64,000 bases of DNA from Pandoraea captiosa (GTDB lineage Bacteria > Pseudomonadota > Gammaproteobacteria > Burkholderiales > Burkholderiaceae), in contig NZ_CABPSQ010000014.1 of NCBI RefSeq assembly GCF_902459775.1, positions 1 to 64,000 on the forward strand. Direction: 5' to 3'. Made by a program: the position numbers and the translations under genes. Position 1 is the first letter of the stretch. Each line of letters begins with the position of its first letter. Below, piece by piece: positions 8,262 through 17,187 of this stretch. The notes under the pieces are model-generated. The model was not told the origin of the DNA and ran no database searches. It worked only from the letters and a program-made list of their open reading frames with translations.

Positions 8262-10116
8262 AGACTACGCAATGATTGGCGATTGCCGCAGCGCTGCATT
8301 GGTGGCGCGCGACGGCTCCATCGACTGGCTCTGCTGGCCGTACTTCGATTCCCCGGCGTGTTTTGCCGCCTTGCTTGGCGGCCCGGAACATGGCCGCTGG
8401 AAAATCGCGCCGGAAGATCCGCGCGCGACCACCACACGTCGCTATCACGACGATACGCTGATTCTGGAGACGCGCTTCGAGACCGTGGAAGGTTGCGTTG
8501 CCGTGATCGATTTCATGCCGCTGCGCGACGGCGCTGCCGAGTTGGTGCGTCTGGTCAAGGGCGTGCATGGCACGGTATCGATGTCGATGGAACTGATCCT
8601 GCGTTTCGACTACGGGGCGTCGGTGCCGTGGTCACGACCGCTTGCGTCCGACGACCCGACCGGGCCCGGCATGCGCCTCATTGCAGGCCCCGACAAGGTG
8701 GTGATGCGCACCCCTGTCGAGATTCAGGACGTGCCCGGCAGCCTGCGCGCACGGTTCGATGTGAAGGCGGGCGACACCGTGCCTTTCGTCCTCTCCCGCG
8801 TCTCGTCCCATCACGCAGATCCTCGCGAAATCGATCCGCTTGCCGCGCTCACCGATACCGAGCGTTACTGGCGGACCTGGGCCAATCGCTGTCAGCTCGA
8901 CGGACGTTGGTCGGAGGCGATTCGCCGCTCGCTCATCGTGCTCAAGGCGCTGACGTTCGTGCCGACGGGCGGCGTCGTGGCGGCGCCCACGACCTCGTTG
9001 CCCGAACAACTCGGGGGCGAGCGCAACTGGGACTATCGCTACTGCTGGCTGCGCGACGCTACGTTGACCTTGCAGGCGCTCATGCTCGGGGGCTACTACA
9101 CCGAGGCGAGCGACTGGAGTCACTGGCTGGTGCGCGCCGTGGCCGGTGCGCCGTCGCAAGTGCAGATCATGTACGGGTTGTCGGGCGAGCGGCGGCTGCC
9201 CGAGTGGGTGGTCGACTGGCTGCCGGGCTATGAGGGGGCGAAGCCGGTGCGGGTGGGCAACGGCGCGGTGGGGCAGTTGCAGCTTGATGTCTATGGCGAG
9301 GTCATGGACGCGCTGCACCAGTCGCGCCTCGGTGGACTGCCGCCGGATGACGCGACCTGGGAGGTGCAGACGAAGCTCGTAGCGCATCTCGAGACGGTGT
9401 GGCGCCAGCCGGACGAGGGCATATGGGAAGTACGCGGCGGGCGACAGCACTTCACTTATTCGAAGGTGATGGCATGGGTGGCGTTCGATCGCGCGATCAA
9501 GTCGGCCGAGCGTTTCGGGTTGCCCGGACCGGTCGACCATTGGCGACGGTTGTGCAAGGAAATCCACGCGGACGTTTGTGCGAACGGTTTCGACAAAACG
9601 CGCAATGCGTTCATGCAGGCGTACGGGTCTTCGGAGATGGACGCGAGCGTGCTGATGATTCCGCTCGTGGGTTTCTTGCCACCGGACGACCCGCGTGTGG
9701 TCGGCACCGTGGAGGCGGTTGAGCGCGAGTTGATGCAGGACGGTCTGGTGCAGCGATATCGCACCAGCCGCGTCGACGATGGGTTGCCGGCGGGCGAGGG
9801 CGCTTTTCTCGCATGCAGTTTCTGGATGGTCGATTGTCTCGTGATGATCGGTCGTCAGCGAGACGCGCGCGCGCTGTTCGAGCGGTTGCTGTCGTTGCGC
9901 AACGACGTCGGATTGCTCGCCGAAGAATACGACACGACCCACGAACGTCAGGTCGGCAACTTCCCCCAGGCGTTCTCGCATATCGCGCTTGTTCACGCGG
10001 CCATTCGTCTGGATTCGCTGGCTGACGACGACCGTGCGGATGACGCGGCAGACGATTTGTCGGTCGACGACGACGCCCATCTGGAGCACGTGGGATATCG
10101 GGCGATCCGCGCCTGA
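8245..10116 (+). CDS. glycoside hydrolase family 15 protein (glucoamylase/trehalase-like)
   Basis: A 623-residue protein. The N-terminal beta-sandwich opens with IEDYAMIGDCRSAALVARDG and SIDWLCWPYFDSP. The (alpha/alpha)6 catalytic barrel starts around residue 210 and carries the GH15 signature RYCWLRDATLTLQAL. Acidic residues in the later LAEEYD stretch are candidates for the catalytic base. ATG 8245 is chosen over GTG 8239 because GAGG sits 5 bases upstream. There is no signal peptide, so it acts in the cytoplasm, probably on trehalose, maltose or short alpha-glucans; family members in this clade are uncharacterised or act as trehalases. A terminator-like hairpin follows. Confidence 0.9.
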   Translation: MPARIEDYAMIGDCRSAALVARDGSIDWLCWPYFDSPACFAALLGGPEHGRWKIAPEDPRATTTRRYHDDTLILETRFETVEGCVAVIDFMPLRDGAAELVRLVKGVHGTVSMSMELILRFDYGASVPWSRPLASDDPTGPGMRLIAGPDKVVMRTPVEIQDVPGSLRARFDVKAGDTVPFVLSRVSSHHADPREIDPLAALTDTERYWRTWANRCQLDGRWSEAIRRSLIVLKALTFVPTGGVVAAPTTSLPEQLGGERNWDYRYCWLRDATLTLQALMLGGYYTEASDWSHWLVRAVAGAPSQVQIMYGLSGERRLPEWVVDWLPGYEGAKPVRVGNGAVGQLQLDVYGEVMDALHQSRLGGLPPDDATWEVQTKLVAHLETVWRQPDEGIWEVRGGRQHFTYSKVMAWVAFDRAIKSAERFGLPGPVDHWRRLCKEIHADVCANGFDKTRNAFMQAYGSSEMDASVLMIPLVGFLPPDDPRVVGTVEAVERELMQDGLVQRYRTSRVDDGLPAGEGAFLACSFWMVDCLVMIGRQRDARALFERLLSLRNDVGLLAEEYDTTHERQVGNFPQAFSHIALVHAAIRLDSLADDDRADDAADDLSVDDDAHLEHVGYRAIRA

Positions 10117-10130
10117 CTCGGCCTTGGCAC

Positions 10131-10166
10131 GGGGGCGGCTGTCTACGGCATGCCGCCTCCGCGTTT
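10131..10166. terminator. terminator-like hairpin after GH15 gene
   Basis: GGCGGC (10134-10139) pairs with GCCGCC (10152-10157) across a 12-base loop, with extra G-C pairs outside, and TTTT follows at 10163-10166. It sits between two convergent genes and could end transcription of the glycosidase. Confidence 0.45.
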
Positions 10167-10218
10167 TCATTTCGCCTTCACTTTACCGATCCCCTCGGTC
10201 CCTCGATCCGCTCGACCG

Positions 10219-11562
10219 TCACTCCGTCAGGTCGAAGTCGTCTTCCCGCGCATTCAGAATCCCTGCGAGCGTGCGCAATCCCGAATCCAGCAGGTCCATG
10301 GTCGGTCCGGCCAGCGCCAGTCGCACCGCGTTGGGCGCGTGTCCTGCGGTGACGGCGAATGCCGTGGAGGGGGTCAGCCCGATGTCATGCCGCGCTGCCG
10401 CCGCCACCAGCGCCTGCGAGCGCCAGTGCGCCGGCAACGTGAGCCACAGGTGATAGCCCTTGCCGTTGGTGCGCACATCGAATCCAGCCAGGCAGTCCGC
10501 AGCGATCGCCTGCCGTTGGCGCGCGTCGATACGCTTTAGCCGCACCAGTTCGGCAATGGTGCCGTCGCTCATCATGCGCTGCGCCGCAGCGAACGCGTAG
10601 CCCGGTGCGGTCCATCCACCGGATCGCACTGCTGCCATCACGCTTTCCCTGAGGTGGGGTGGCGTGACGAGAAATCCCAGATTGAGTCCTGGCGCTACCT
10701 TCTTCGACAAACTGTCGACCACGATACAGCGCTCGGGGGCATGCGCGGCCAGTGGAGTGGCGCTGTCCAAAAACCCATAGACATTGTCTTCGATGACGAC
10801 GAGGTTCAGCGTCTCGGCCATACCAAGCAGATCGGCACGTCGCGCCGGGCTCATCGTCATGCCCAGGGGACTCTGAACCGTGGGCTGGAGGTAAATGGCC
10901 GATAGATGGCCATCGCGATGCGCTTGTCGTATCGCTTCCGGTCGCACGCCGCCTTCATCCATCGCCAGCGGGACGAGCGAGATGCCCAGCCGTGCCGCGA
11001 TGCCTTTGATGAAGGGATACGTCAGCATCTCCACGCCGCATCGCCCCCCGGGCGGCACCACGGCGGCCAACGCGGCGGCGATGCTCTGGCGTCCTGCGCC
11101 GGTGAAGACAAGTTGATCGGGAGACGGTGTCCACGCCCCTTCGGCAAGAAACGCAGCGGCGGCATTGCGAATGGCGACCGTGCCACCGCTCGTGGCCGGG
11201 CTCAGGGCGAGTTCGAGTTCGGCGGCACGCTCCAGTCCCGCGAGACTCCGCGCAATGAGTCCGGATTGCCCCGGCAGGATCGGGAAATTGAATTCGAGAT
11301 CGATGCGCACGCCGCGCGGTTCGCCCGGCGCCTCGGCGCCGCGTCGCGTCTGCCCGGAGACGAACGTGCCGCGTCCGACCTCACCGACCACAAGTCCACG
11401 TCGGAGCAATTCGGCATAAACGCGGCTCGCTGTCGAGGCAGCAATGCCATGCTGGTCGGCGAAGTCGCGTTGCGGCGGCAGGCGGTCGCCCGGCCCGAGC
11501 GAGCCGCTCGCAATGTCCATGGCCACCTTGTCCGCAAGCGCCAGATAGTCGGTCTTGGTCAT
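10219..11562 (-). CDS. MocR/PdxR-type regulator (GntR HTH plus aminotransferase domain)
   Basis: A 447-residue protein. The N-terminal GntR-type winged helix is at about 5-75 (GDRLPPQRDFADQHGIAAS). A fold-type I aminotransferase domain fills the rest, with the PLP-binding Lys in SLSKKVAPGLNLGF at about residue 290 and ATSGG and LQPTVQSPLG stretches before it. The start at 11562 fits the beginning of the HTH; longer frames would cross the operator repeats. In this family PLP or an amino compound bound to PLP acts as ligand rather than as cofactor for catalysis. It is divergent from a TauE-like permease, with three ATTGCAC direct repeats between them, so it probably regulates that gene. Confidence 0.88.
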   Translation of the reverse strand: MTKTDYLALADKVAMDIASGSLGPGDRLPPQRDFADQHGIAASTASRVYAELLRRGLVVGEVGRGTFVSGQTRRGAEAPGEPRGVRIDLEFNFPILPGQSGLIARSLAGLERAAELELALSPATSGGTVAIRNAAAAFLAEGAWTPSPDQLVFTGAGRQSIAAALAAVVPPGGRCGVEMLTYPFIKGIAARLGISLVPLAMDEGGVRPEAIRQAHRDGHLSAIYLQPTVQSPLGMTMSPARRADLLGMAETLNLVVIEDNVYGFLDSATPLAAHAPERCIVVDSLSKKVAPGLNLGFLVTPPHLRESVMAAVRSGGWTAPGYAFAAAQRMMSDGTIAELVRLKRIDARQRQAIAADCLAGFDVRTNGKGYHLWLTLPAHWRSQALVAAAARHDIGLTPSTAFAVTAGHAPNAVRLALAGPTMDLLDSGLRTLAGILNAREDDFDLTE

Positions 11563-11564
11563 AT

Positions 11565-11625
11565 ATTGCACCGAGAGCAATGTTTTAATTGCACTGACTT
11601 TAACATCGGAGCATTCTGATTGCAC
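11565..11625. promoter_or_regulatory. three ATTGCAC direct repeats
   Basis: ATTGCAC occurs at 11565-11571, 11588-11594 and 11619-11625 in the same orientation, directly upstream of the MocR-type gene. MocR regulators usually bind direct repeats, so this is a likely operator for autoregulation and for the divergent permease gene. Confidence 0.5.
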
Positions 11626-11750
11626 CTGCCGTGTTGGCGGCGGGGTCAACATTCCAGGAGAGGCTTCATGTTTGCAGTGCCATGGTCCCAGCGGTATGCC
11701 GCGGCGAGCGAACCGCCACGCGGTTGCGTTTGCACGCGGGCAAGGAGCGC

Positions 11751-12536
11751 ATGATGGCGCTGCCCATGCTGTCCGGTCCCGAACTGACGATCGCGACCAT
11801 TCTCGTCGCGTTCGCCGCCGTGTTTCTGATTGCCTTTATGAAGGGGGCGTTCGGTGGCGGGTTCTCCATCGTCGGTATTCCCCTGCTGTCGTTCGTCATG
11901 GACCCGGTGAGCGCGGGCGGCATGCTCGCGCCGTTGTTCATCGCGATGGATCTCTTCGCGCTGCGGTACTGGAAGCCGTCGACATGGTCGCGCCCGGACC
12001 TTGCGCGGCTCGTGCCCGGACTGCTCGTGGGCATTGCTGCGGGATACCTGTTGTTCCGGGTGCTGGACCATCGCGCGATTTCCATCGTCATGGCCTTGAT
12101 CACGCTTGCGTTCGTCGGCCTCTGGCTGGTCTCGGGGGCGAAGCAGACCACGCGGGAGCGCTCGACACCCAAGGCGATTACCGCTGGCGTTGCGTCGGGG
12201 GTGACGACCATGGTGGCGCACTCGGGCGGACCGCCGTTGGCGATGTATCTGTTGCCGCTGGGGCTGAGCAAGGAGGTGTATGCCGGAACGACGAGTCTGT
12301 TCTTTACCGTGGGGAACGCAACGAAGGCGGTGCCGTGGCTGCTGCTGGTCCGACCGACGGGGTCGGTGTGGGTGCTGATGGGCGTTTGCCTGTTCGCGAT
12401 TCCCGCCGGTGTGGTCTCGGGCTGGCGGCTTCACGCCAATCTGGATCAACGCCACATTTACCGCGCTTGCTATGGTTTGCTGGTGGTCACAGCGATCAAG
12501 CTGCTATGGGACGGCATCTCCGGTTATCTCGCTTGA
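11751..12536 (+). CDS. TauE/SafE-family permease
   Basis: A 261-residue protein with about eight predicted transmembrane helices. The conserved first repeat KGAFGGGFSIVGIPLLSFVMDP and the matching second repeat VTTMVAHSGGPPLAMYLLPLG are typical of TauE/SafE/YfcA carriers. These export or import sulfite, sulfoacetate or other small anions across the inner membrane. ATG 11751 has AAGGAG 4-9 bases upstream. It is divergent from a MocR-type regulator. That suggests a substrate linked to amino or sulfonate metabolism, perhaps a taurine-like compound, but this is inference only. Confidence 0.85.
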   Translation: MMALPMLSGPELTIATILVAFAAVFLIAFMKGAFGGGFSIVGIPLLSFVMDPVSAGGMLAPLFIAMDLFALRYWKPSTWSRPDLARLVPGLLVGIAAGYLLFRVLDHRAISIVMALITLAFVGLWLVSGAKQTTRERSTPKAITAGVASGVTTMVAHSGGPPLAMYLLPLGLSKEVYAGTTSLFFTVGNATKAVPWLLLVRPTGSVWVLMGVCLFAIPAGVVSGWRLHANLDQRHIYRACYGLLVVTAIKLLWDGISGYLA

Positions 12537-12643
12537 AAGCGTTGCCGGAGCGTGGCAGGGGGATGCGTCGGGAAATTCAGGAATTCGTGAAAGATGCCGT
12601 AATATTTTCGAATCCTTAATTTTTTCCGGAGACCCCTCGCTCC

Positions 12644-13225
12644 ATGACCATCATCATTCCCGCCAAGGGCAGCGCAACGTCCAGCATGCTGGACATCTGG
12701 CAGGCGCATATCGCACAGCAGCAGGCGGATAAAGCGCAAGCAGCACAAGCGGCCCAATCTACACAGCCAGCGCAGGCAGCACAGGCAGCGCAGACGGCGA
12801 AGTCCGCAGACACGGGCGGCGCTGCGAACGCGACGCGCGCTGCTCAGGTCGAGAACGGCCGCGCGGAGGCCGCCGGCGCGTCCGACGACGCCGCGCCGCA
12901 AAGCGACGGCGAGAAGGTCACGCTCAGTCTGCGCAGCGCCAGCGAGGCTGCCAGGCAGGCTGGCAAAGCGATGACCAGCCAGGCAGCCGGCGGCGGTGGC
13001 GCGGGCGATTCGATCGTCGAGCAGACGATTCGCAAGCTCAAGGACATGCTTGCCAAAGTGATGGCGCAACTCGAAGCCGTGCGCAACAACGACCGCCTGC
13101 CGCCCGACGAGAAGATGCAGCAGGTCAGTACGCTGTCTTCCGAAGCGATGGCGATTCAGGCGCAGATCACCGCACTCATGGACCCGACGAAGACCACCGG
13201 CACGCGCGTCAACACGACGGCTTGA
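12644..13225 (+). CDS. Ala/Gln-rich FlxA-like protein
   Basis: A 193-residue hydrophilic protein without signal peptide or membrane segment. Residues about 25-55 are a low-complexity AQAAQ-type run. Residues about 120-180 form a predicted coiled coil (IVEQTIRKLKDMLAKVMAQL, then LSSEAMAIQAQITAL) that resembles the FlxA-like family, whose members are small proteins of unknown role, some under flagellar sigma control. A GGAG lies about 13 bases before the start. It stands alone between the permease and an exporter gene. The family assignment is by pattern and is moderate. Confidence 0.6.
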   Translation: MTIIIPAKGSATSSMLDIWQAHIAQQQADKAQAAQAAQSTQPAQAAQAAQTAKSADTGGAANATRAAQVENGRAEAAGASDDAAPQSDGEKVTLSLRSASEAARQAGKAMTSQAAGGGGAGDSIVEQTIRKLKDMLAKVMAQLEAVRNNDRLPPDEKMQQVSTLSSEAMAIQAQITALMDPTKTTGTRVNTTA

Positions 13226-13393
13226 ACCGGCCGCGCGTCCCATGGCGCCGGGCATCGATGCATGGCGCTCATCGATCCCGCAAAAATGTGCATGAACGCG
13301 CATGGATGTGCGGGCGCGAAGCGCGATAGAATTCTGCTTTCGCTGAATTCACTCTGACGCCCGGTTTCTCCGAAGGCCTCATCCCCGCGCCGC

Positions 13394-14824
13394 ATGAAGC
13401 AAGACAAGACACTCACCGCTTTGCTATGGATCGTCGCGGCGGGCTTCTTCATGCAGGCGCTCGACACGACCATCGTCAACACGGCGCTGCCTGCGATGGC
13501 CGCGAGCCTTGGCGAGAACCCGTTGCGCATGCAGCCGGTCGTGGTGTCCTATTCGCTGACGATGGCCATGCTCACGCCCGCATCGGGATGGCTGGCCGAC
13601 CGCTTCGGCACGCGACGTGTCTACTTCGTCTCCATTTTGCTGTTCGTCCTGGGGTCGATTGCCTGTGCGATGGCGCATACCCTGCCGCAGCTCGTGCTCG
13701 CGCGGGTGCTGCAGGGCGCGGGTGGCTCGATGCTGCTCCCGATCGGGCGTCTTGCCGTGCTTCGCACGTTTCCGGCCGGTGAGTACCTGGCGGCGCTGGC
13801 CTTCGTGTCGATCGCCGGACAGGTCGGCCCGATGATCGGCCCGGTGCTCGGCGGTTGGCTCGTGCAAGTCGCGTCGTGGCACTGGATCTTCCTCATCAAC
13901 GTGCCCATCGGCCTCATTGGCTGTTTCGCGGTACGGCATTACCTGCCGCGCCCGTCCAGAGACGACATCATCGAGACCGGTTTCGACTGGATCGGCTTCG
14001 CGCTGCTTTCCGTGGCGATGGTGTCGTTCACGCTCGCGCTCGATCACCCGTTTGCCGATGCGGGATGGGGACCTTCGGTCGGCCTCGCGTTGCTTTGCGT
14101 AGCGACGACGGTTGGCTACTGGCCCTATGCTCGCCGCCGTGCCGCGCCGTTGTTTCCCCTGGCATTGTTCGAGACGCGCAGCTTCAGTCTCGGTCTGCTC
14201 GGCAATCTCGTCGCGCGTATCGGCAGTAGCGCCGTGCCGTTTTTGCTGCCGCTGTTGCTTCAGGTGGCGATGGGCTACAGCCCGCTCGCGTCGGGTCTGA
14301 TGATGCTGCCGGTCGCGCTCTCGGGCGTCGTCGTCAAGCGCATGGTCACTCCGCTGGTGGCGCGCTACGGTTACACGCGTTTTTTGATGGTCAATACAGC
14401 CGTCGTCGGTGGCTCGATTGCGAGCTTCGCACTGTTCGGGCCAGGCTGGCCGATCTGGCTGGGGCTGATTCAGTTGGCGGTGTTCGGCGGCGCGAATTCC
14501 ATGCAATTCGCAGCGATGAATAGCGTGACGCTCAAGGATCTGGGTGCGCGCCGCGCGAGTGCGGGCAACGGTCTGTTCTCGATGGCGCAAATGCTCGCGC
14601 TTGGACTGGGCGTGACCATCGGCGGTCAGTTGCTGGCGTTGTTCGGTCACCTGGCCGGGCCGACGGGCGGCACGGTCGCCGGGTTTCGCATGACGTTCGT
14701 GTGCGTCGGGCTGATTACGCTGGCTTCGGCGCTGGTGTTTCGTCGCGTGGAAGACCCGGCCGCCGGGTCTGCACACGGCGGTGGCGGCGCGCAAACGGCG
14801 TCCGCCACCGATCTCAAACGTTGA
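13394..14824 (+). CDS. mdtD: MFS exporter of the DHA2 family, MdtD-like
   Basis: A 476-residue protein with about 14 predicted transmembrane helices. The opening LWIVAAGFFMQALDTTIVNT and the following VSYSLTMAMLTPASGWLADR match MdtD (YegB) of enterobacteria closely; later segments GPMIGPVLGGWL (motif C of antiporters) and SWHWIFLINVPIG also fit. It is a proton-coupled drug exporter of the inner membrane by homology. In E. coli, MdtD lies beside mdtABC and baeSR; here it stands alone, next to a convergent binding-protein gene 12 bp away. The substrate is unknown. Confidence 0.88.
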   Translation: MKQDKTLTALLWIVAAGFFMQALDTTIVNTALPAMAASLGENPLRMQPVVVSYSLTMAMLTPASGWLADRFGTRRVYFVSILLFVLGSIACAMAHTLPQLVLARVLQGAGGSMLLPIGRLAVLRTFPAGEYLAALAFVSIAGQVGPMIGPVLGGWLVQVASWHWIFLINVPIGLIGCFAVRHYLPRPSRDDIIETGFDWIGFALLSVAMVSFTLALDHPFADAGWGPSVGLALLCVATTVGYWPYARRRAAPLFPLALFETRSFSLGLLGNLVARIGSSAVPFLLPLLLQVAMGYSPLASGLMMLPVALSGVVVKRMVTPLVARYGYTRFLMVNTAVVGGSIASFALFGPGWPIWLGLIQLAVFGGANSMQFAAMNSVTLKDLGARRASAGNGLFSMAQMLALGLGVTIGGQLLALFGHLAGPTGGTVAGFRMTFVCVGLITLASALVFRRVEDPAAGSAHGGGGAQTASATDLKR

Positions 14825-14836
14825 GCCGGCGCTCGC

Positions 14837-16138
14837 CTATTTCTTCACCAGCGCACACTTCGATTCGGCCAGCGGCGCAAATGCCTTGTCGGCCGGAATC
14901 GTCTCCAGGATCTTGTACAGATCCCACTCCGACTTCGATTCGGCGGGCGTTTTCACCTGCACCAGCAGCATGTCGTGCACCAGTTTGCCGTCGGCGCGGA
15001 TCTGACCGTTGCGAATGACGGGATCGTCGATCTTCATGGACTTGAGCTTGGCCATGACGGCGTCCGCTTCGTCCGTGCCGGCTGCCTGAACCGCCTTCAG
15101 ATAATTGAGGACCGCCGAATAGACAGCGGCCTGCATCATGGTCGGCATCTTCTTGTGCTGCGCATGGAAGCGCTGGGCGAACGCGCGGGAGCGGTCGTCC
15201 TGATCCCAGTAGAAACCGTTCGTGAGGATCATGCCCTGCGCGTTTTTCAGGCCCATGCCGTGGACTTCGGTGATGAGCGAGAGCAACGGTGTGAATACCT
15301 GTTTGCCACCCTGAATGATGTTGAACTGGGCGGCCTGCTTGACGGTATTGAGCGTATCGGTGCCGGAGTTGGCCAGTGCGATGACCTGTGCGCCGGACGT
15401 TTGCGCGCGCAGCAGATACGACGACAGGTCGGGGGAGTTCACCGGGTGTTTCACCGAGCCGACCACCTTGCCGCCCTGACGCGTCAGAATCTCGCTGGCG
15501 TCCTTTTCCAGCGCCTGCCCGAAAGCGTAATCGGCGGTGATGAAATACCACGACTTCAGGCCGCGACGCAGCAGCGCCTGAGAAGTCGAGTTCGCCAGCG
15601 CGTAGGTGTCGTACATCCACTGCACGCTGTGCGCAGTGCATTGCTCATTGCTGATGGCTGACGAGCCTGCCCCCGTGACGAGTGCGATCTTCTTCTTCTC
15701 ATCGGCGATGCGATCGACGGCAAGCGCGACGTTCGAGAAGGTCAGGTCGGTGATCATGTCGACCTTGCCCCGGTCGTACCATTCGCGCGCAATGGTCGCG
15801 CCGGTGTCGGTCTTGCCTTGCGAGTCGGCCGAGACCAGTTCGATCGGTGCGCCAAGCACCTTGTGGTCGCGCGAGAAGTCGTCGATGGCCATGGTGGCGG
15901 CGAGCACGCTGCCCTTGCCGGCGTTGTCGCTCGACACGCCCGAGAGGTCGGTCAGCACGCCGATCTTGACGACGCCGTCAGAGATGACCGGTGTGGCAGG
16001 CGCGGCATGTGCACGGGTGAGGGGAGCTAGCGCGGCGACGGTGGCGACGGCGGTGAAGAGAGTGAGCGCAGCCGTCGAGATAGCATTCGACGCCGCGCTC
16101 CCAAGCGCGCGGCGCAGTGCGCCGTTCGGGGTGGGCAT
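14837..16138 (-). CDS. periplasmic substrate-binding protein, branched-chain amino acid type
   Basis: A 433-residue protein with a long signal peptide (about residues 1-46, ending near TRAHAA) and a Peripla_BP_6 fold (GVVKIGVLTDLSGVSSDNAG, then the inter-lobe strands and GMGLKNAQGMILTNGFYW). GGAGAC lies 4 bases before the start. It would bind an amino acid or small amide in the periplasm and pass it to a Liv-type ABC transporter. No permease or ATPase genes are nearby, so it is an orphan component or uses a transporter encoded elsewhere. Some orphan members have been taken over as sensors. Specificity is unknown. Confidence 0.88.
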   Translation of the reverse strand: MPTPNGALRRALGSAASNAISTAALTLFTAVATVAALAPLTRAHAAPATPVISDGVVKIGVLTDLSGVSSDNAGKGSVLAATMAIDDFSRDHKVLGAPIELVSADSQGKTDTGATIAREWYDRGKVDMITDLTFSNVALAVDRIADEKKKIALVTGAGSSAISNEQCTAHSVQWMYDTYALANSTSQALLRRGLKSWYFITADYAFGQALEKDASEILTRQGGKVVGSVKHPVNSPDLSSYLLRAQTSGAQVIALANSGTDTLNTVKQAAQFNIIQGGKQVFTPLLSLITEVHGMGLKNAQGMILTNGFYWDQDDRSRAFAQRFHAQHKKMPTMMQAAVYSAVLNYLKAVQAAGTDEADAVMAKLKSMKIDDPVIRNGQIRADGKLVHDMLLVQVKTPAESKSEWDLYKILETIPADKAFAPLAESKCALVKK

Positions 16139-16203
16139 GGTTGTCTCCAGTATTTGTTATGGCGCCCCGGTGGCGGGGTCTGTCACATATTAAACATCAC
16201 GTA

Positions 16204-16228
16204 ATCGGTTGCGCAATGCGTAACCGAT
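16204..16228. promoter_or_regulatory. inverted repeat upstream of binding-protein gene
   Basis: ATCGGTT (16204-16210) and AACCGAT (16222-16228) form a 7-bp inverted repeat around an 11-base centre, 66 bases before the binding-protein start on the minus strand. The size and position suit a dimeric regulator site. The protein that binds it is unknown. Confidence 0.4.
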
Positions 16229-16420
16229 CGGTGTTTTCCCCGCTGTGGTGCGCCAGCGTTATTGGCTGCTCCGTTTTGGCGTGCGCCATTTTCGGGAAGT
16301 GAGAATCGGTGCGGGGAACGCGTCGAACGGCAATCGAAATCACGACTTTTGGTCAGTATTGCGACATAATTCTCCTCGCTACCCCCCGACGACTCTGCGC
16401 CTTGCGCGCACCGCCTGCCC

Positions 16421-17134
16421 GTGCCGACTGTCTTTCTGATCGACGACCATGCGATGTTTCGCGAAGGCCTGCTCCTCGCGCTGCGTGCCGCCGCCCCCGA
16501 GTTGAGCTTCGAGGCTTTTGCGACCGGCGCGCAAGCGGTTCGCGCGCTTCCCCTGCGGCCAGACGTCCATGCCGTCATGGCGGACTACTATCTTCCCGAT
16601 CTTGCCGGTGCGGCATTGCTCGCCCAGCTGCGCGCCGTGCGCCCGGATCTTCGTCTGCTGGTGATCTCGGCGTCCGAGGACTCGCAGGACGTTCGGGCGG
16701 CGCTGGGGGCAGGGGCGCATGGCTTCGTTCACAAATCGGCGGATAGCCGTACGCTGGTCGATGCGCTTCAGACGGTGATGCGCGGCGAGCGCTATCTCTC
16801 GCCAGGGTACGACCTCAGTGTGGAGCCGGTCGCCGCAGCGGCAGCCGGAGGCGACGAGCATGCGCCACGGCCGCAATGGCGTGAAGGCAGCGAACCGGCG
16901 CTCGACGACGTGGCGCTCATGCAGCGGCTCGCGTCGATTACCCCGCGTCAGCGCGAGGTGCTTCGCCTGGTCTGCGACGGGTTGCGCAACGGCGAGATTG
17001 CCGCACGGCTCGGGATGACGGAGAAGACGGTGAAAGCACACGTGTCGGCGGTGCTTGCCGCGCTGGGCGCGCTCAACCGGACACAGGCCGCGGCGTTGGC
17101 GCGTCGCGGCGGGCTGCTCGGCAAGCCGTCCTGA
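16421..17134 (+). CDS. LuxR/NarL-type response regulator
   Basis: A 237-residue protein with GTG start. Residues 1-120 form the receiver domain: acidic pair D8/D9, phospho-acceptor D55 in VMADYYLPD and Lys105 in GFVHKSAD. Residues about 168-232 form the LuxR HTH (LTPRQREVL-like start, then GEIAARLGMTEKTVKAHVSA). The linker of about 45 residues is Ala/Glu-rich. It converges on a hybrid sensor kinase gene 53 bp downstream, which is its likely phosphodonor or competitor. Target genes are not apparent. Confidence 0.9.
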   Translation: MPTVFLIDDHAMFREGLLLALRAAAPELSFEAFATGAQAVRALPLRPDVHAVMADYYLPDLAGAALLAQLRAVRPDLRLLVISASEDSQDVRAALGAGAHGFVHKSADSRTLVDALQTVMRGERYLSPGYDLSVEPVAAAAAGGDEHAPRPQWREGSEPALDDVALMQRLASITPRQREVLRLVCDGLRNGEIAARLGMTEKTVKAHVSAVLAALGALNRTQAAALARRGGLLGKPS

Positions 17135-17187
17135 AAGAGCGCTGAATCGTTCTGAACGCTCCGAGCCCGGTGCCCCCTGTCTGGTCG

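Noticed and set aside
8632-10170. 512-codon minus-strand open frame opposite the GH15 gene
   Set aside because: It is antisense to a well-supported enzyme; the composition is typical of shadow frames.
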